A stretch of DNA of 16,660 bases from Rhynchonema sp. JSB1_4 (GCA_030248065.1 JASAMV010000778.1:1-16660), one strand, 5' to 3'. Positions 1-7,509 are shown, counted from the first letter of the stretch. Notes: generated by a model not told the origin, from the sequence alone. Made by a program: numbers and translations.

Positions 1-186
1 GCCCCTTGGGGCATTTTTCTTTCTTGTGTCGTTCTTTTATATCGCGCAAGCGTCAAACAGAGAACCCGGATAAATCAGGCACAGAAAGTTTTCAGTTCCG
101 GCAAGCAATGGTTCTAACTAAGAAAATGTCGACCGTCAGACTTTTCTCAAGTAATCAACGCACATGAGCGCAATGAGGTGTGGGGG

Positions 187-378
187 TTAGTTTAAGGATG
201 CTGTACTTTTTGGCAGGATATATGAATCGGTGGTTATCGTGACATAAGGCCAATTTTGTGTTTCGATTTCACTATGGGGTTCTAACAATGGAGACACGCT
301 TGTGTCTGCGTCTTCACCCACCACTGAAACAAAACTAACGCAGTGCCCCACGAGCATGTCTATGTTTTTGAGGAACAT
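187..378 (-). other. Short ORF of unknown function, left arm (63 codons)
   Basis: Open frame of 63 codons, identical to the one at 4491-4682. The start context has A at -3 (ACC-ATG in the right-arm copy). The first 25 residues are mildly hydrophobic but do not form a clear signal peptide. Function unknown. Confidence 0.25.
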
Positions 379-476
379 GGTAACTTGTCAAGTTATTTAT
401 TTTTTTTAATTTACCGCCAGGTATGTATTTGACACCCTAGGTACCATCAATTATAGCGCACTGATTGCGCATCGTC

Positions 477-710
477 TCAGAGAATGGCACTTGTTGGTTT
501 AGTACCAAGCAAAGCTGTGCAATGAACTTCCATGCAACCTGTCCCTTCAGCTTCAGCAATGAAATAAGTGTCAAACATCAGTCTCCAGATTGCTTTGGTG
601 TTGGCCGCCGCATCTGATCTTGGATTCAATGTTACGTAAAAACTACTATTTAACTTTCCCACGAAAGTCAAATTATAAATGCGGAAAAAGCTTCGAATGT
701 TAGAGAGCAA
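477..710 (-). other. Short ORF of unknown function, left arm (77 codons)
   Basis: The frame starts with ATG and ends TSAIL-stop. The copy in the right arm (4159-4392, plus) encodes the same protein. The predicted peptide has no signal peptide, membrane segment or motif that I recognise. Identity between the arms explains its preservation, so it is not independent evidence of coding. It could be an exon of a transposon gene or chance. Confidence 0.25.
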
Positions 711-901
711 CAGCTATTTTAATTAAGAAGTTGAAATCTTGTCGGTATTTTATCATGAATGACATCACAGCGCATAAACTGCGAACCGCACCTGTGCTTA
801 ATAATTAATCTCAAATAAAAACACGAAAAAACTGAAAAAATGTTACGCAGAATTCATTAAAAGTTAATAAAAATACAACAAAGTTGGCTGCGCGCGTGAA
901 T

Positions 902-954
902 GTTTGAACCCGCGGCCTTTCATCTTCAATGCTGCGCGTTATACCGCTCGGACA
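902..954 (-). repeat. tRNA-like Pol III promoter (SINE-type), left arm
   Basis: Read on the minus strand, TGTCCGAGCGG (944-954) resembles a tRNA A box of the Leu/Ser type and GGGTTCAAAC (902-911) resembles a B box. Their starts are 43 bases apart, the spacing of a real tRNA gene. Between them lies TGAAGAT, like a Phe-type anticodon loop. The sequence on either side does not form a proper T stem or acceptor stem, so this is not a functional tRNA. A tRNA-derived SINE head or a decayed tRNA copy fits best. Confidence 0.5.
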
Positions 955-1034
955 TCGCTTCGCCAATCTCCTTCACAATCTTTACTACATATGTAACTAC
1001 GCGTGCATTGCTGCATTGCCTGTTGTGCTTGCTG

Positions 1035-1102
1035 CCTTGTGTGTGTGTGTGGTGGGTGCGTGGGTGCGTGTGTGTGTGTGCTGGCTGGCTGGCTGTGTGT
1101 TG
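1035..1102. repeat. GT / GGCT microsatellite, left arm
   Basis: Alternating GTGTGTG, GGTGGGTGCGTG and three GGCT units. The corresponding tract in the right arm has a different internal order of GT and CTGG/CCTG units and is 3 bases shorter. This is the most diverged point between the arms. Confidence 0.85.
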
Positions 1103-1300
1103 TGTTTAATACATTGTGCGCTTTATGAATCAGGCAACTACGTAGCGTGCACTAATGCATTATTGTGTGTGTCTGAGCGTCCATTATGGCTCTTTTTGAG
1201 CTGAAAAACATTTAACGTATTGGAATTAATATATTTTTGACGTAACAAAAATTAAAAACACATATAACCGCTGATTTTGGCTTTAGAACCACACATTCTG

Positions 1301-1590
1301 TACAAAAAGTCATGGTCTGGAACCGTTCATACTAAAAGTTACGAACTCGGCGATAGCACCACCGTGTTTCTCGAGTACGAAAACCACATAAACAACTTTA
1401 ATAGTTCTGGTAACCCAACTTTTCGGCGAAATTTTACTTCGGGAAGCACACTTTACATACAAAAAGTCGTGGTCATGGTCTGGAACCGGTCTCAGTCGTG
1501 GAGTTACGAAGTCGGCGATAGCACCATCGTGTTTCTCGTGTGCGAAAACCCTATATGCGATATTAACATTTCTGGTGTTCAGTAACGTCT
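1301..1590. repeat. Diverged 157-base tandem duplication, left arm
   Basis: Two copies of a unit begin with TACAAAAAGTC at 1301 and 1458. Shared blocks include ATGGTCTGGAACCG, CGGCGATAGCACCA and CGTGTTTCTCG. The copies have diverged by many substitutions and some indels, far more than the two palindrome arms differ from each other, so the tandem duplication is older than the inverted duplication. A plus-strand frame (1277-1585, 102 codons) stays open across both units and repeats the pattern SYE.GDST.VFL..EN. The minus strand is also open there. I do not recognise either product. Confidence 0.75.
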
Positions 1591-2226
1591 GGGCCCTGAC
1601 TACTCTTTTGTGGAAAAAAAAAAGGGAAAGAACGTTTTTACAAAAATGACAACTGTATCTTGCCCGCGATTGCGCGTGTGGGCACGCAGCGGGATGAAAT
1701 TTTGTGTGGCCATTTTGGGGCACGGTATATACATTGTGTGCAAGTTTGAGCTCATTCGGTTGAGTATTGTTGAAATAGCGCACGATCAAAATTTTCAGAA
1801 AGCGCACTATAGGGAATGAACCATATGTCGCTTAGCATTACCATGCTAGCTCCGATATGCAACATGTCATTGACAAATACTTGTACAAAGCTTCAAATTG
1901 CATGCAAAGTCTCGATTCATGTTTGGCACAAACATTTTTGAACGTTTGTCCTGCAACTGTGCCACTAAACGTTCTACGCATCATTAGCTGTCCATGCTGA
2001 TGTCGCCTCATTGTGCGTGAAAAACAGCACAGAAACGGTTCAAACTTCACCATGTCATTCAGAAAACACGTATTAACATGTTGAAACTTTGCTTATGTGT
2101 TTGTGTGTTGACATGTGAATAAATCTGAAAGTCAGTCTTTTGACCGATGTTGGTTGATGCCTGTGTTTTCGCTCGTAACATAATTTTGTATACTCAAAGA
2201 ACAGTTCCGGGTACAATTCTAGGCTG

Positions 2227-2402
2227 AAAGTCGAAGTCGCAGTGCACGCAAGTTTCCCAGTGCAATAAAACATAGGCAGTTCACGCTCAAAACTTCGCGT
2301 TGCACAATAAGATACGCGCGCACGCCAAGTTACTTCGACTTTGCGTATACTTTGCACTGCTTCGCACAAATACTTTTTGTGCGTGCACGCGACTTCAACT
2401 TT
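2227..2402. repeat. Local inverted motif in the spacer
   Basis: AAAGTCGAAGTCGCAGTGCA (from 2227, extending to 2250) is matched by the reverse complement of 2380-2402 with a few differences. A further partial inverse copy (ACTTCGACTTTGCG) lies near 2332. It is a small palindromic cluster of unknown role. Confidence 0.5.
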
Positions 2403-2889
2403 GTGCGTTGATTCCAACACAAATTCTAAACATGGTTGTTATTTGTTACTGTATATGATGTTGTAATTTTGACTGAGTTAAGATTGTTCTGACGAACTGC
2501 AACCACAATAGCAAAAATTTCGGACGCCAAAGTGTCGAAAACTCCACCAGGCAAATAAATATTTACATCGCCGTCGCTGTTTGTGGGAGTGAAACTTAAA
2601 CCTTTTTTCTTTTTTTTTTTGCGTGATCGAACACTTTGATAGGCCACTCACTCATGTGTGCGGTGGGTATTTGTTTGAAAATGGGTGTGCGAAACGTGCC
2701 AGAGGTAATGTACATACAGTATGTCGGGATAAACATGAGACTTGGTGATCTGGTACCCAAGTATTCATCAAGATACACTGGGTTGCTGCTGGTCTGGTAC
2801 TTAACGCGCGCAAATCTCGCATGAGGCGACCGGCAGGTCACCGGCATACACAGGTCTATGTACGTACATAGCATTGGCGGTACTGTATG

Positions 2890-2925
2890 TATGCATCTAC
2901 ATACATATATGTATATGTATACGTA
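2890..2925. repeat. TA/CATA microsatellite
   Basis: A run of CATACATATATGTATATG-like units just before the inner end of the right arm. It is self-complementary and could extrude a small cruciform. Confidence 0.7.
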
Positions 2926-3281
2926 AATGGAGTATCGTGGACTAGCTAACACGACGGATCATGTTCTAATGGGGTATTGGTATGTACATACACCATGTGA
3001 CTTCCAACTGACGTATATCGGAGCTAGCATGGTAATGCTAAGCGACATATGGTTCATTCCCTATAGTGCGCTTTCTGAAAATTTTGATCGTGCGCTATTT
3101 CAACAATACTCAACCGAATGAGCTCAAACTTGCACACAATGTATATACCGTGCCCCAAAATGGCCACACAAAATTTCATCCCGCTGCGTGCCCACACGCG
3201 CAATCGCGGGCAAGATACAGTTGTCATTTTTGTAAAAACGTTCTTTCCCTTTTTTTTTCCACAAAAGAGTAGTCAGGGCCC

Positions 3282-3571
3282 AGACGTTACTGAACACCAG
3301 AAATGTTAATATCGCATATAGGGTTTTCGCACACGAGAAACACGATGGTGCTATCGCCGACTTCGTAACTCCACGACTGAGACCGGTTCCAGACCATGAC
3401 CACGACTTTTTGTATGTAAAGTGTGCTTCCCGAAGTAAAATTTCGCCGAAAAGTTGGGTTACCAGAACTATTAAAGTTGTTTATGTGGTTTTCGTACTCG
3501 AGAAACACGGTGGTGCTATCGCCGAGTTCGTAACTTTTAGTATGAACGGTTCCAGACCATGACTTTTTGTA
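3282..3571. repeat. Diverged 157-base tandem duplication, right arm
   Basis: This is the mirror copy of the tandem pair in the left arm. It keeps the same internal divergence, so both units were already present when the long inverted duplication formed. The 102-codon frame lies here on the minus strand (3287-3595). Confidence 0.75.
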
Positions 3572-3769
3572 CAGAATGTGTGGTTCTAAAGCCAAAATCA
3601 GCGGTTATATGTGTTTTTAATTTTTGTTACGTCAAAAATATATTAATTCCAATACGTTAAATGTTTTTCAGCTCAAAAAGAGCCATAATGGACGCTCAGA
3701 CACACACAATAATGCATTAGTGCACGCTACGTAGTTGCCTGATTCATAAAGCGCACAATGTATTAAACA

Positions 3770-3837
3770 CAACACACAGCCAGCCAGCCAGCACACACAC
3801 ACAGGCAGGCAGGCAGCCAGCACACACACACAGGCAG
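3770..3837. repeat. AC / CAGC / CAGG microsatellite, right arm
   Basis: CAGC units, an AC run, CAGG units and a second AC run. It is the counterpart of 1035-1102 but with a different unit arrangement, as expected from slippage after the arms were duplicated. Confidence 0.85.
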
Positions 3838-3914
3838 CAAGCACAACAGGCAATGCAGCAATGCACGCGTAGTTACATATGTAGTAAAGATTGTGAAGGA
3901 GATTGGCGAAGCGA

Positions 3915-3967
3915 TGTCCGAGCGGTATAACGCGCAGCACTGAAGATGAAAGGCCGCGGGTTCAAAC
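3915..3967 (+). repeat. tRNA-like Pol III promoter (SINE-type), right arm
   Basis: This is the mirror copy of the tRNA-like segment in the left arm, with the A-box-like block at 3915-3925 and the B-box-like block at 3958-3967. It differs from the left copy at 3940 (C here, giving CAC TGAAGAT instead of CAT TGAAGAT when read in the tRNA sense). The two copies face each other across the spacer, so Pol III transcription from either would run away from the spacer into the outer part of its own arm. Confidence 0.5.
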
Positions 3968-4158
3968 ATTCACGCGCGCAGCCAACTTTGTTGTATTTTT
4001 ATTAACTTTTAATGAATTCTGCGTAACATTTTTTCAGTTTTTTCGTGTTTTTATTTGAGATTAATTATTAAGCACAGGTGCGGTTCGCAGTTTATGCGCT
4101 GTGATGTCATTCATGATAAAATACCGACAAGATATCAACTTCTTAATTAAAATAGCTG

Positions 4159-4392
4159 TTGCTCTCTAACATTCGAAGCTTTTTCCGCATTTATAATTTG
4201 ACTTTCGTGGGAAAGTTAAATAGTAGTTTTTACGTAACATTGAATCCAAGATCAGATGCGGCGGCCAACACCAAAGCAATCTGGAGACTGATGTTTGACA
4301 CTTATTTCATTGCTGAAGCTGAAGGGACAGGTTGCATGGAAGTTCATTGCACAGCTTTGCTTGGTACTAAACCAACAAGTGCCATTCTCTGA
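4159..4392 (+). other. Short ORF of unknown function, right arm (77 codons)
   Basis: Mirror copy of 477-710 with the same 77 codons. It lies upstream of and in the same direction as the 63-codon frame at 4491-4682; the two are separated by about 100 AT-rich bases. If the arms encode anything, these two frames are the best candidates, possibly as pieces of one spliced gene. No family is recognised. Confidence 0.25.
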
Positions 4393-4490
4393 GACGATGC
4401 GCAATCAGTGCGCTATAATTGATGGTACCTAGGGTGTCAAATACATACCTGGCGGTAAATTAAAAAAAATAAATAACTTGACAAGTTACC

Positions 4491-4682
4491 ATGTTCCTCA
4501 AAAACATAGACATGCTCGTGGGGCACTGCGTTAGTTTTGTTTCAGTGGTGGGTGAAGACGCAGACACAAGCGTGTCTCCATTGTTAGAACCCCATAGTGA
4601 AATCGAAACACAAAATTGGCCTTATGTCACGATAACCACCGATTCATATATCCTGCCAAAAAGTACAGCATCCTTAAACTAA
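4491..4682 (+). other. Short ORF of unknown function, right arm (63 codons)
   Basis: Mirror copy of 187-378. The ATG has a favourable A at -3. The stop is followed by about 190 bases to the insertion point at 4868. No motif is recognised, and it could be a chance frame. Confidence 0.25.
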
Positions 4683-4864
4683 CCCCCACACCTCATTGCG
4701 CTCATGTGCGTTGATTACTTGAGAAAAGTCTGACGGTCGACATTTTCTTAGTTAGAACCATTGCTTGCCGGAACTGAAAACTTTCTGTGCCTGATTTATC
4801 CGGGTTCTCTGTTTGACGCTTGCGCGATATAAAAGAACGACACAAGAAAGAAAAATGCCCCAAG

Positions 4865-4868
4865 GGGC
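4865..4868. repeat. Target-site duplication GGGC, left copy
   Basis: GGGC directly before the insertion. It matches GGGC at 7506-7509 after the LTR end. Only one copy is present in the uninterrupted junction (reverse complement at 8012-8015). Confidence 0.8.
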
Positions 4869-5621
4869 AAGAAGAGTAAACAAGAGAGTTTTTAGTGTCG
4901 TTGAATAGAAATTTATTATTATACAAAATTACACAGACAAGTTGTATTTTATTATTATATATACAATACGTTATTAATAATACAATAGTTATTAATAGAT
5001 CTATTATACGTATACGATTTTATATTGATATATTGTGGTATTGGTATTCTGTTGACGGATTTTACTGATTGATATGGAACACGTCACACCAGATTTTGTG
5101 CATGGTATTTTTGGAAGCAAATTCTCATACGTTGTCGACAATTTCACCTTATACAAGCGCTTCTGCAGACAAGCACTTGTATCTTGTGCTGTTATTCATT
5201 CATACTACAGCACATGCCGGCCTCTGACAAGGGCTACGCTTTCCAGCGAGCGATAAGCACCAGGTCGCATCGACCATTACGTGTGCCGATCTTTTCGGAC
5301 CAAGCAACATTATGCGGCATGCAATAAGAGACAGATTCCCTTTACATAGACAGCTATTTGTCAACAAACTCCTTTGAGCTTGAACATCCATATGCGAGAT
5401 ATGATCCAATGATCAACAGGCAGGTAACTGCCATAAGCCGGGATTTTGGCGAAAACAACAGTTTGTCAGAAAATCACTTTCGACATAGACAACAAAATGT
5501 CATAAGCACAAATGTGCGCCTCAGGATAGTCAATGCAAAGGAATAAAAGTGTAAAATAAATGAATAAGCTGTGGGTAAACCAAGAATCTGATATGTGCCA
5601 CATTTCTCAGAATTATACCGT
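4869..5621. other. Left end of the insertion, unassigned
   Basis: This should hold pol and the 3' LTR of the element but does not. The first 200 bases are very AT-rich, with a minus-strand AATAAA at 4912-4917 and the phrase ACAATACGTTA, which also occurs in the LTR. A weak resemblance to the LTR start (GTAAACAAGAGAG against GTAAAGAACAAGATGG) may mean a highly diverged LTR. The rest has short plus-strand frames that look somewhat coding. No family is recognised. Confidence 0.5.
5074..5546 (+). pseudogene. Possible coding remnant, frame broken
   Basis: Three successive plus-strand stretches in different frames (5074-5256, about 5240-5360, and 5358-5546) have protein-like composition. The last ends at a stop followed closely by AATAAA-like signals near 5544-5565. 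It runs opposite to gag. It could be a frame-shifted remnant of another gene captured in the insertion, or chance. I recognise no family. Confidence 0.25.
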
Positions 5622-6791
5622 TTACAGTATTGATGTGAAAACGGCGCCGGCTTGCTCACTGTTTATCTCGCGTCTTTGGCATTTTCCGCACGTACAACTT
5701 GCTATTTGGTGATCTTTTTGTCCACAGCACATACACTTTTTGGTTTTAGGTTTGGGACAGCATTGTACTGCATGTGATCTACTTCCACAGCGAAAACACT
5801 TATTTCCTGATGTTTCATTGACTGGTTGAAAGTCGGAGTCTACCGTTTTTGTTGCTCGACTTTGATTGTTGTTGAGCGACACATGTTTTAAACTGTGCTC
5901 AATGCTTTCAATTTTTCTAGCAAGCGTGTCTGTGGTCCAGTTCGTGTGCAGGTTTCCGTTGTTCATGAATGTCTGGTACCTGACGTCATACGTTTGCACA
6001 ACATCGGTCAACTCTTCCCAACTGTCAGGTAAAGTGGGATGAGACATAACAAACGCTGCTAGATGGGGTAACAGGCCATTGACAAAACAACTTCTCAGCA
6101 TTTGTAGGCCTTCAGTTTTAGGTTTTGCACCGAACGCTTTTTCGTACAGACGTTCAAGTTCGTATGCAAATGTTAGTGCGGTCTCGTTGGGATGTTGCTG
6201 TCTGCGTAAAAGCTGCTGACTGCTGATAACGCCGTGGCCCTTTTTATAGAAATCTTGTACCAGCTGTTTAACAAGCGCTTCGTAATCTTCCTTTATTTCA
6301 TCAGGGTACTTTTCGAACTTGGCCTGTGCTGGGCCTGCCAGGAACACTCTAATGTAACCTGCTTTTTGTTTGTCGGTCACGTTTAACAAACTCATGGCTT
6401 TTTCAAGCTCTTTCAGCCATTCTCTGATGTCAACATGGATACTGTCACCTCTGAACTGTTTGATGGACGGTTTATCTGCCATTATGGCGAACGGACTCAA
6501 AATTGGGCCGGGGGCAACAGCAGCATCTGCTTCTGTGTGAACTACACACACATGTTGCTCACTGCGTTCACTATCACAGGAATTTAGGTGGGCCGTATCC
6601 TGGCGCGTTGGTAACGTGTGTGCCGCACTATCTTTATATACGGGCATTTCGATGGTCTCGCCACGCATTCTATCAGATTTTTTGGCACTGGTGATGGAAA
6701 CATTGGATCTATTGGAAACATTCTGATCTATGAATAGCGCTGTGGTAAACCTGGTTGGCTTTGACGCCATTCTGTCTACGTCTGATTCCAT
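5622..6791 (-). CDS. gag: Retrotransposon Gag (capsid plus two-knuckle nucleocapsid)
   Basis: An intact frame of 389 residues. Such proteins assemble the cytoplasmic particle and package element RNA. The N-terminal 100 residues are polar and unassigned; a second possible start is Met104. Residues about 110-290 have the helical pattern of the Retrotrans_gag/capsid family, including WLKELEKAMSLL near 125 and LLRRQQHPNETALTFAYELE near 194-213. Two CCHC zinc knuckles (C-x2-C-x4-H-x4-C) lie at 332-345 and 353-366, followed by more cysteines (CTCGKC). The stop comes 23 residues after the last knuckle, and no protease motif follows in any frame, so this is a gag-only unit unless pol lay in the lost part. 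The first ATG is chosen because it follows the roughly 209-base leader directly. The intact frame suggests a recent insertion or a gag kept for trans-packaging. Confidence 0.88.
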   Translation of the reverse strand: MESDVDRMASKPTRFTTALFIDQNVSNRSNVSITSAKKSDRMRGETIEMPVYKDSAAHTLPTRQDTAHLNSCDSERSEQHVCVVHTEADAAVAPGPILSPFAIMADKPSIKQFRGDSIHVDIREWLKELEKAMSLLNVTDKQKAGYIRVFLAGPAQAKFEKYPDEIKEDYEALVKQLVQDFYKKGHGVISSQQLLRRQQHPNETALTFAYELERLYEKAFGAKPKTEGLQMLRSCFVNGLLPHLAAFVMSHPTLPDSWEELTDVVQTYDVRYQTFMNNGNLHTNWTTDTLARKIESIEHSLKHVSLNNNQSRATKTVDSDFQPVNETSGNKCFRCGSRSHAVQCCPKPKTKKCMCCGQKDHQIASCTCGKCQRREINSEQAGAVFTSIL

Positions 6792-6981
6792 TGATAAATA
6801 TAAATAAACAGACGCGTAATGGTCCTCTCTTTTTGCAAATTTCCGTTAACTGAAGACTAAGCCCGAGAAACAACGCTCAGAATGTTTCTTTCTTTCTTCT
6901 TCTTTCAGAAAGAGATTCTTGTAGAGGTGCTCGCCAATTAAGACTGAAGGTCGGCCCAAATGGATAACGCTAAAAAGGTTA

Positions 6982-7000
6982 CCAGTGGGCGAGAACACCA
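6982..7000 (-). other. Primer-binding site
   Basis: On the minus strand TGGTGTTCTCGCCCACTGG follows the LTR with no gap. TGG is the complement of a tRNA CCA end, as expected for a PBS. I could not assign the primer tRNA; the upstream bases do not look like a standard T arm, so a tRNA fragment or half-molecule primer is possible. Confidence 0.65.
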
Positions 7001-7118
7001 TGTAAAGAACAAGATGGTTCTTTATAGGTTCTCCTAGTGTAGCGGTAAGATAGGATAGGTCAGTCTTACATTATTACGGCAAATCAGTGCACGAGGACCA
7101 AGGTTACGGTATTGTTAA

Positions 7119-7124
7119 TTTATT
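7119..7124 (-). terminator. LTR polyadenylation signal
   Basis: AATAAA on the minus strand, about 145-150 bases downstream of the TATA box and inside the LTR. It is the natural candidate for the 3' processing signal of the element's transcript. Confidence 0.5.
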
Positions 7125-7267
7125 ATGATATGACAATACGTTATGGTAATCAATACAATACGGGGTTATGGTAATGGACGGATGGCTTGATGGCTATACG
7201 GTATGTGACGATGTTGGGTGATATGGCTTCGGGTATACGATGAACCTTGAGCCATGACGGGCGGCTC

Positions 7268-7275
7268 CTTTTATA
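7268..7275 (-). promoter_or_regulatory. LTR TATA box
   Basis: TATAAAAG on the minus strand. Transcription would be expected to start about 25-30 bases downstream, near 7240, marking the U3/R border. Confidence 0.65.
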
Positions 7276-7382
7276 GGGACACTGTCACATGATCACCTGT
7301 CTGTGATTAGTCACTGATGTTTGGGTTATCTCTCCTCCCACGCTAGAATAGTTACATGGGAACCATATCCGATGAGTCACTA

Positions 7383-7409
7383 TGACGTCATTGTGTGGGT
7401 GGCCACGTG
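7383..7409 (-). promoter_or_regulatory. Putative CRE and E-box in U3
   Basis: TGACGTCA (7383-7390) is a perfect CRE-type palindrome and CACGTG (7404-7409) is an E-box. Both lie upstream of the LTR TATA box on the minus strand, where enhancer sites would be expected. This rests on motifs only. Confidence 0.4.
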
Positions 7410-7505
7410 ACTACCACGTCATTGATGACTAAGCAAATCTGTCTGGAACAGATTCACATCAGATGACATCAGTCGTGGGCGTGTCACCCACGCTACATCT
7501 TTACA

Positions 7506-7509
7506 GGGC
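7506..7509. repeat. Target-site duplication GGGC, right copy
   Basis: GGGC directly after the CTTTACA end of the LTR. Together with 4865-4868 it forms the duplication made at integration. Confidence 0.8.

Larger units (their letters stand above)
1..1858. repeat. Left arm of a 1.85-kb near-perfect inverted repeat
   Basis: This arm is the reverse complement of 3015-4868. Position x pairs with about 4869-x in the outer half and 4872 to 4873-x in the inner half. Homology ends abruptly after CTCCGATAT at 1858. Differences I found are a substitution at 735 (pairs with 4134), one at 929 (pairs with 3940), a rearranged microsatellite near 1035-1100 with a net 3-base change, and a 10-versus-9 A homopolymer near 1614-1623. 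Identity is therefore well above 99 percent outside the microsatellite. The arm starts at window base 1 and may continue beyond it. It carries a tRNA-like promoter, a tandem duplication and short ORFs. No transposase is recognisable in it. It could be an arm of a foldback-type transposon, a segmental inverted duplication or an assembly inversion. Confidence 0.95.
1859..3014. other. Unique spacer between the inverted-repeat arms
   Basis: These 1156 bases separate the two arms. No convincing gene was found; open frames on both strands are short and have no recognisable motif. The spacer contains a local inverted motif (2227-2250 against 2380-2402), an 18-base run that is almost all T near 2603-2620 and a TA/CATA-rich microsatellite near 2890-2925. 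A transcript through both arms could fold into a long hairpin with this segment as the loop. Confidence 0.7.
3015..4868. repeat. Right arm of the 1.85-kb inverted repeat
   Basis: This is the reverse-complement partner of 1-1858, starting at ATATCGGAG and ending with the 12-base dyad at 4857-4868. Its outer end does not stop because the repeat stops there; it is split by the insertion 4869-7505. The missing continuation resumes at 7510, as shown by the intact copy of the junction at 7990-8040. Features of the left arm recur here in mirror order: the 157-base tandem duplication, the microsatellite, the tRNA-like promoter and two short plus-strand ORFs near the outer end. Confidence 0.95.
4869..7505 (-). 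mobile_element. LTR-retrotransposon-derived insertion (one LTR plus gag, no pol)
   Basis: The host repeat reads ...GCCCCAAGGGGC at 4857-4868 and continues ATAAAAGAAATATGG at 7510. The intact version of this junction exists in reverse complement at 7990-8040. The 2637 bases between are therefore an insertion, flanked by the 4-base direct repeat GGGC (4865-4868 and 7506-7509), a target duplication size typical of Ty3/Gypsy elements. In minus-strand order it contains a 5' LTR (7505 to 7001), a primer-binding site, an untranslated leader, an intact gag, and 753 bases in which I recognise no protease, reverse transcriptase, RNase H or integrase. The end at 4869 does not begin with the TGTAAAG seen at 7001, so the second LTR is missing or replaced. 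Confidence 0.85.
7001..7505 (-). repeat. 5' long terminal repeat (505 bases)
   Basis: The segment starts TGTAAAG and ends CTTTACA, a perfect 7-base terminal inverted repeat in the TG...CA form required of LTRs. On the minus strand it carries a TATA box (7268-7275) about 230 bases from the outer end and an AATAAA signal (7119-7124) downstream of it, in the order U3-R-U5. A primer-binding site abuts it at 7000. No second copy was found in the window. Confidence 0.88.

Noticed and set aside
902..962. Functional tRNA gene
   Set aside because: The boxes are good, but T stem and acceptor stem do not pair.
1310..1807. 165-codon minus-strand frame in the left arm
   Set aside because: It covers the tandem duplication, where both strands are open; the arm copy at 3066 has the frame broken by the homopolymer change.
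2603..2620. T-rich run as a terminator or a poly(A) tail of a retrocopy
   Set aside because: It contains an internal C, no AATAAA or coding remnant is suitably placed, and no flanking target duplication is visible.
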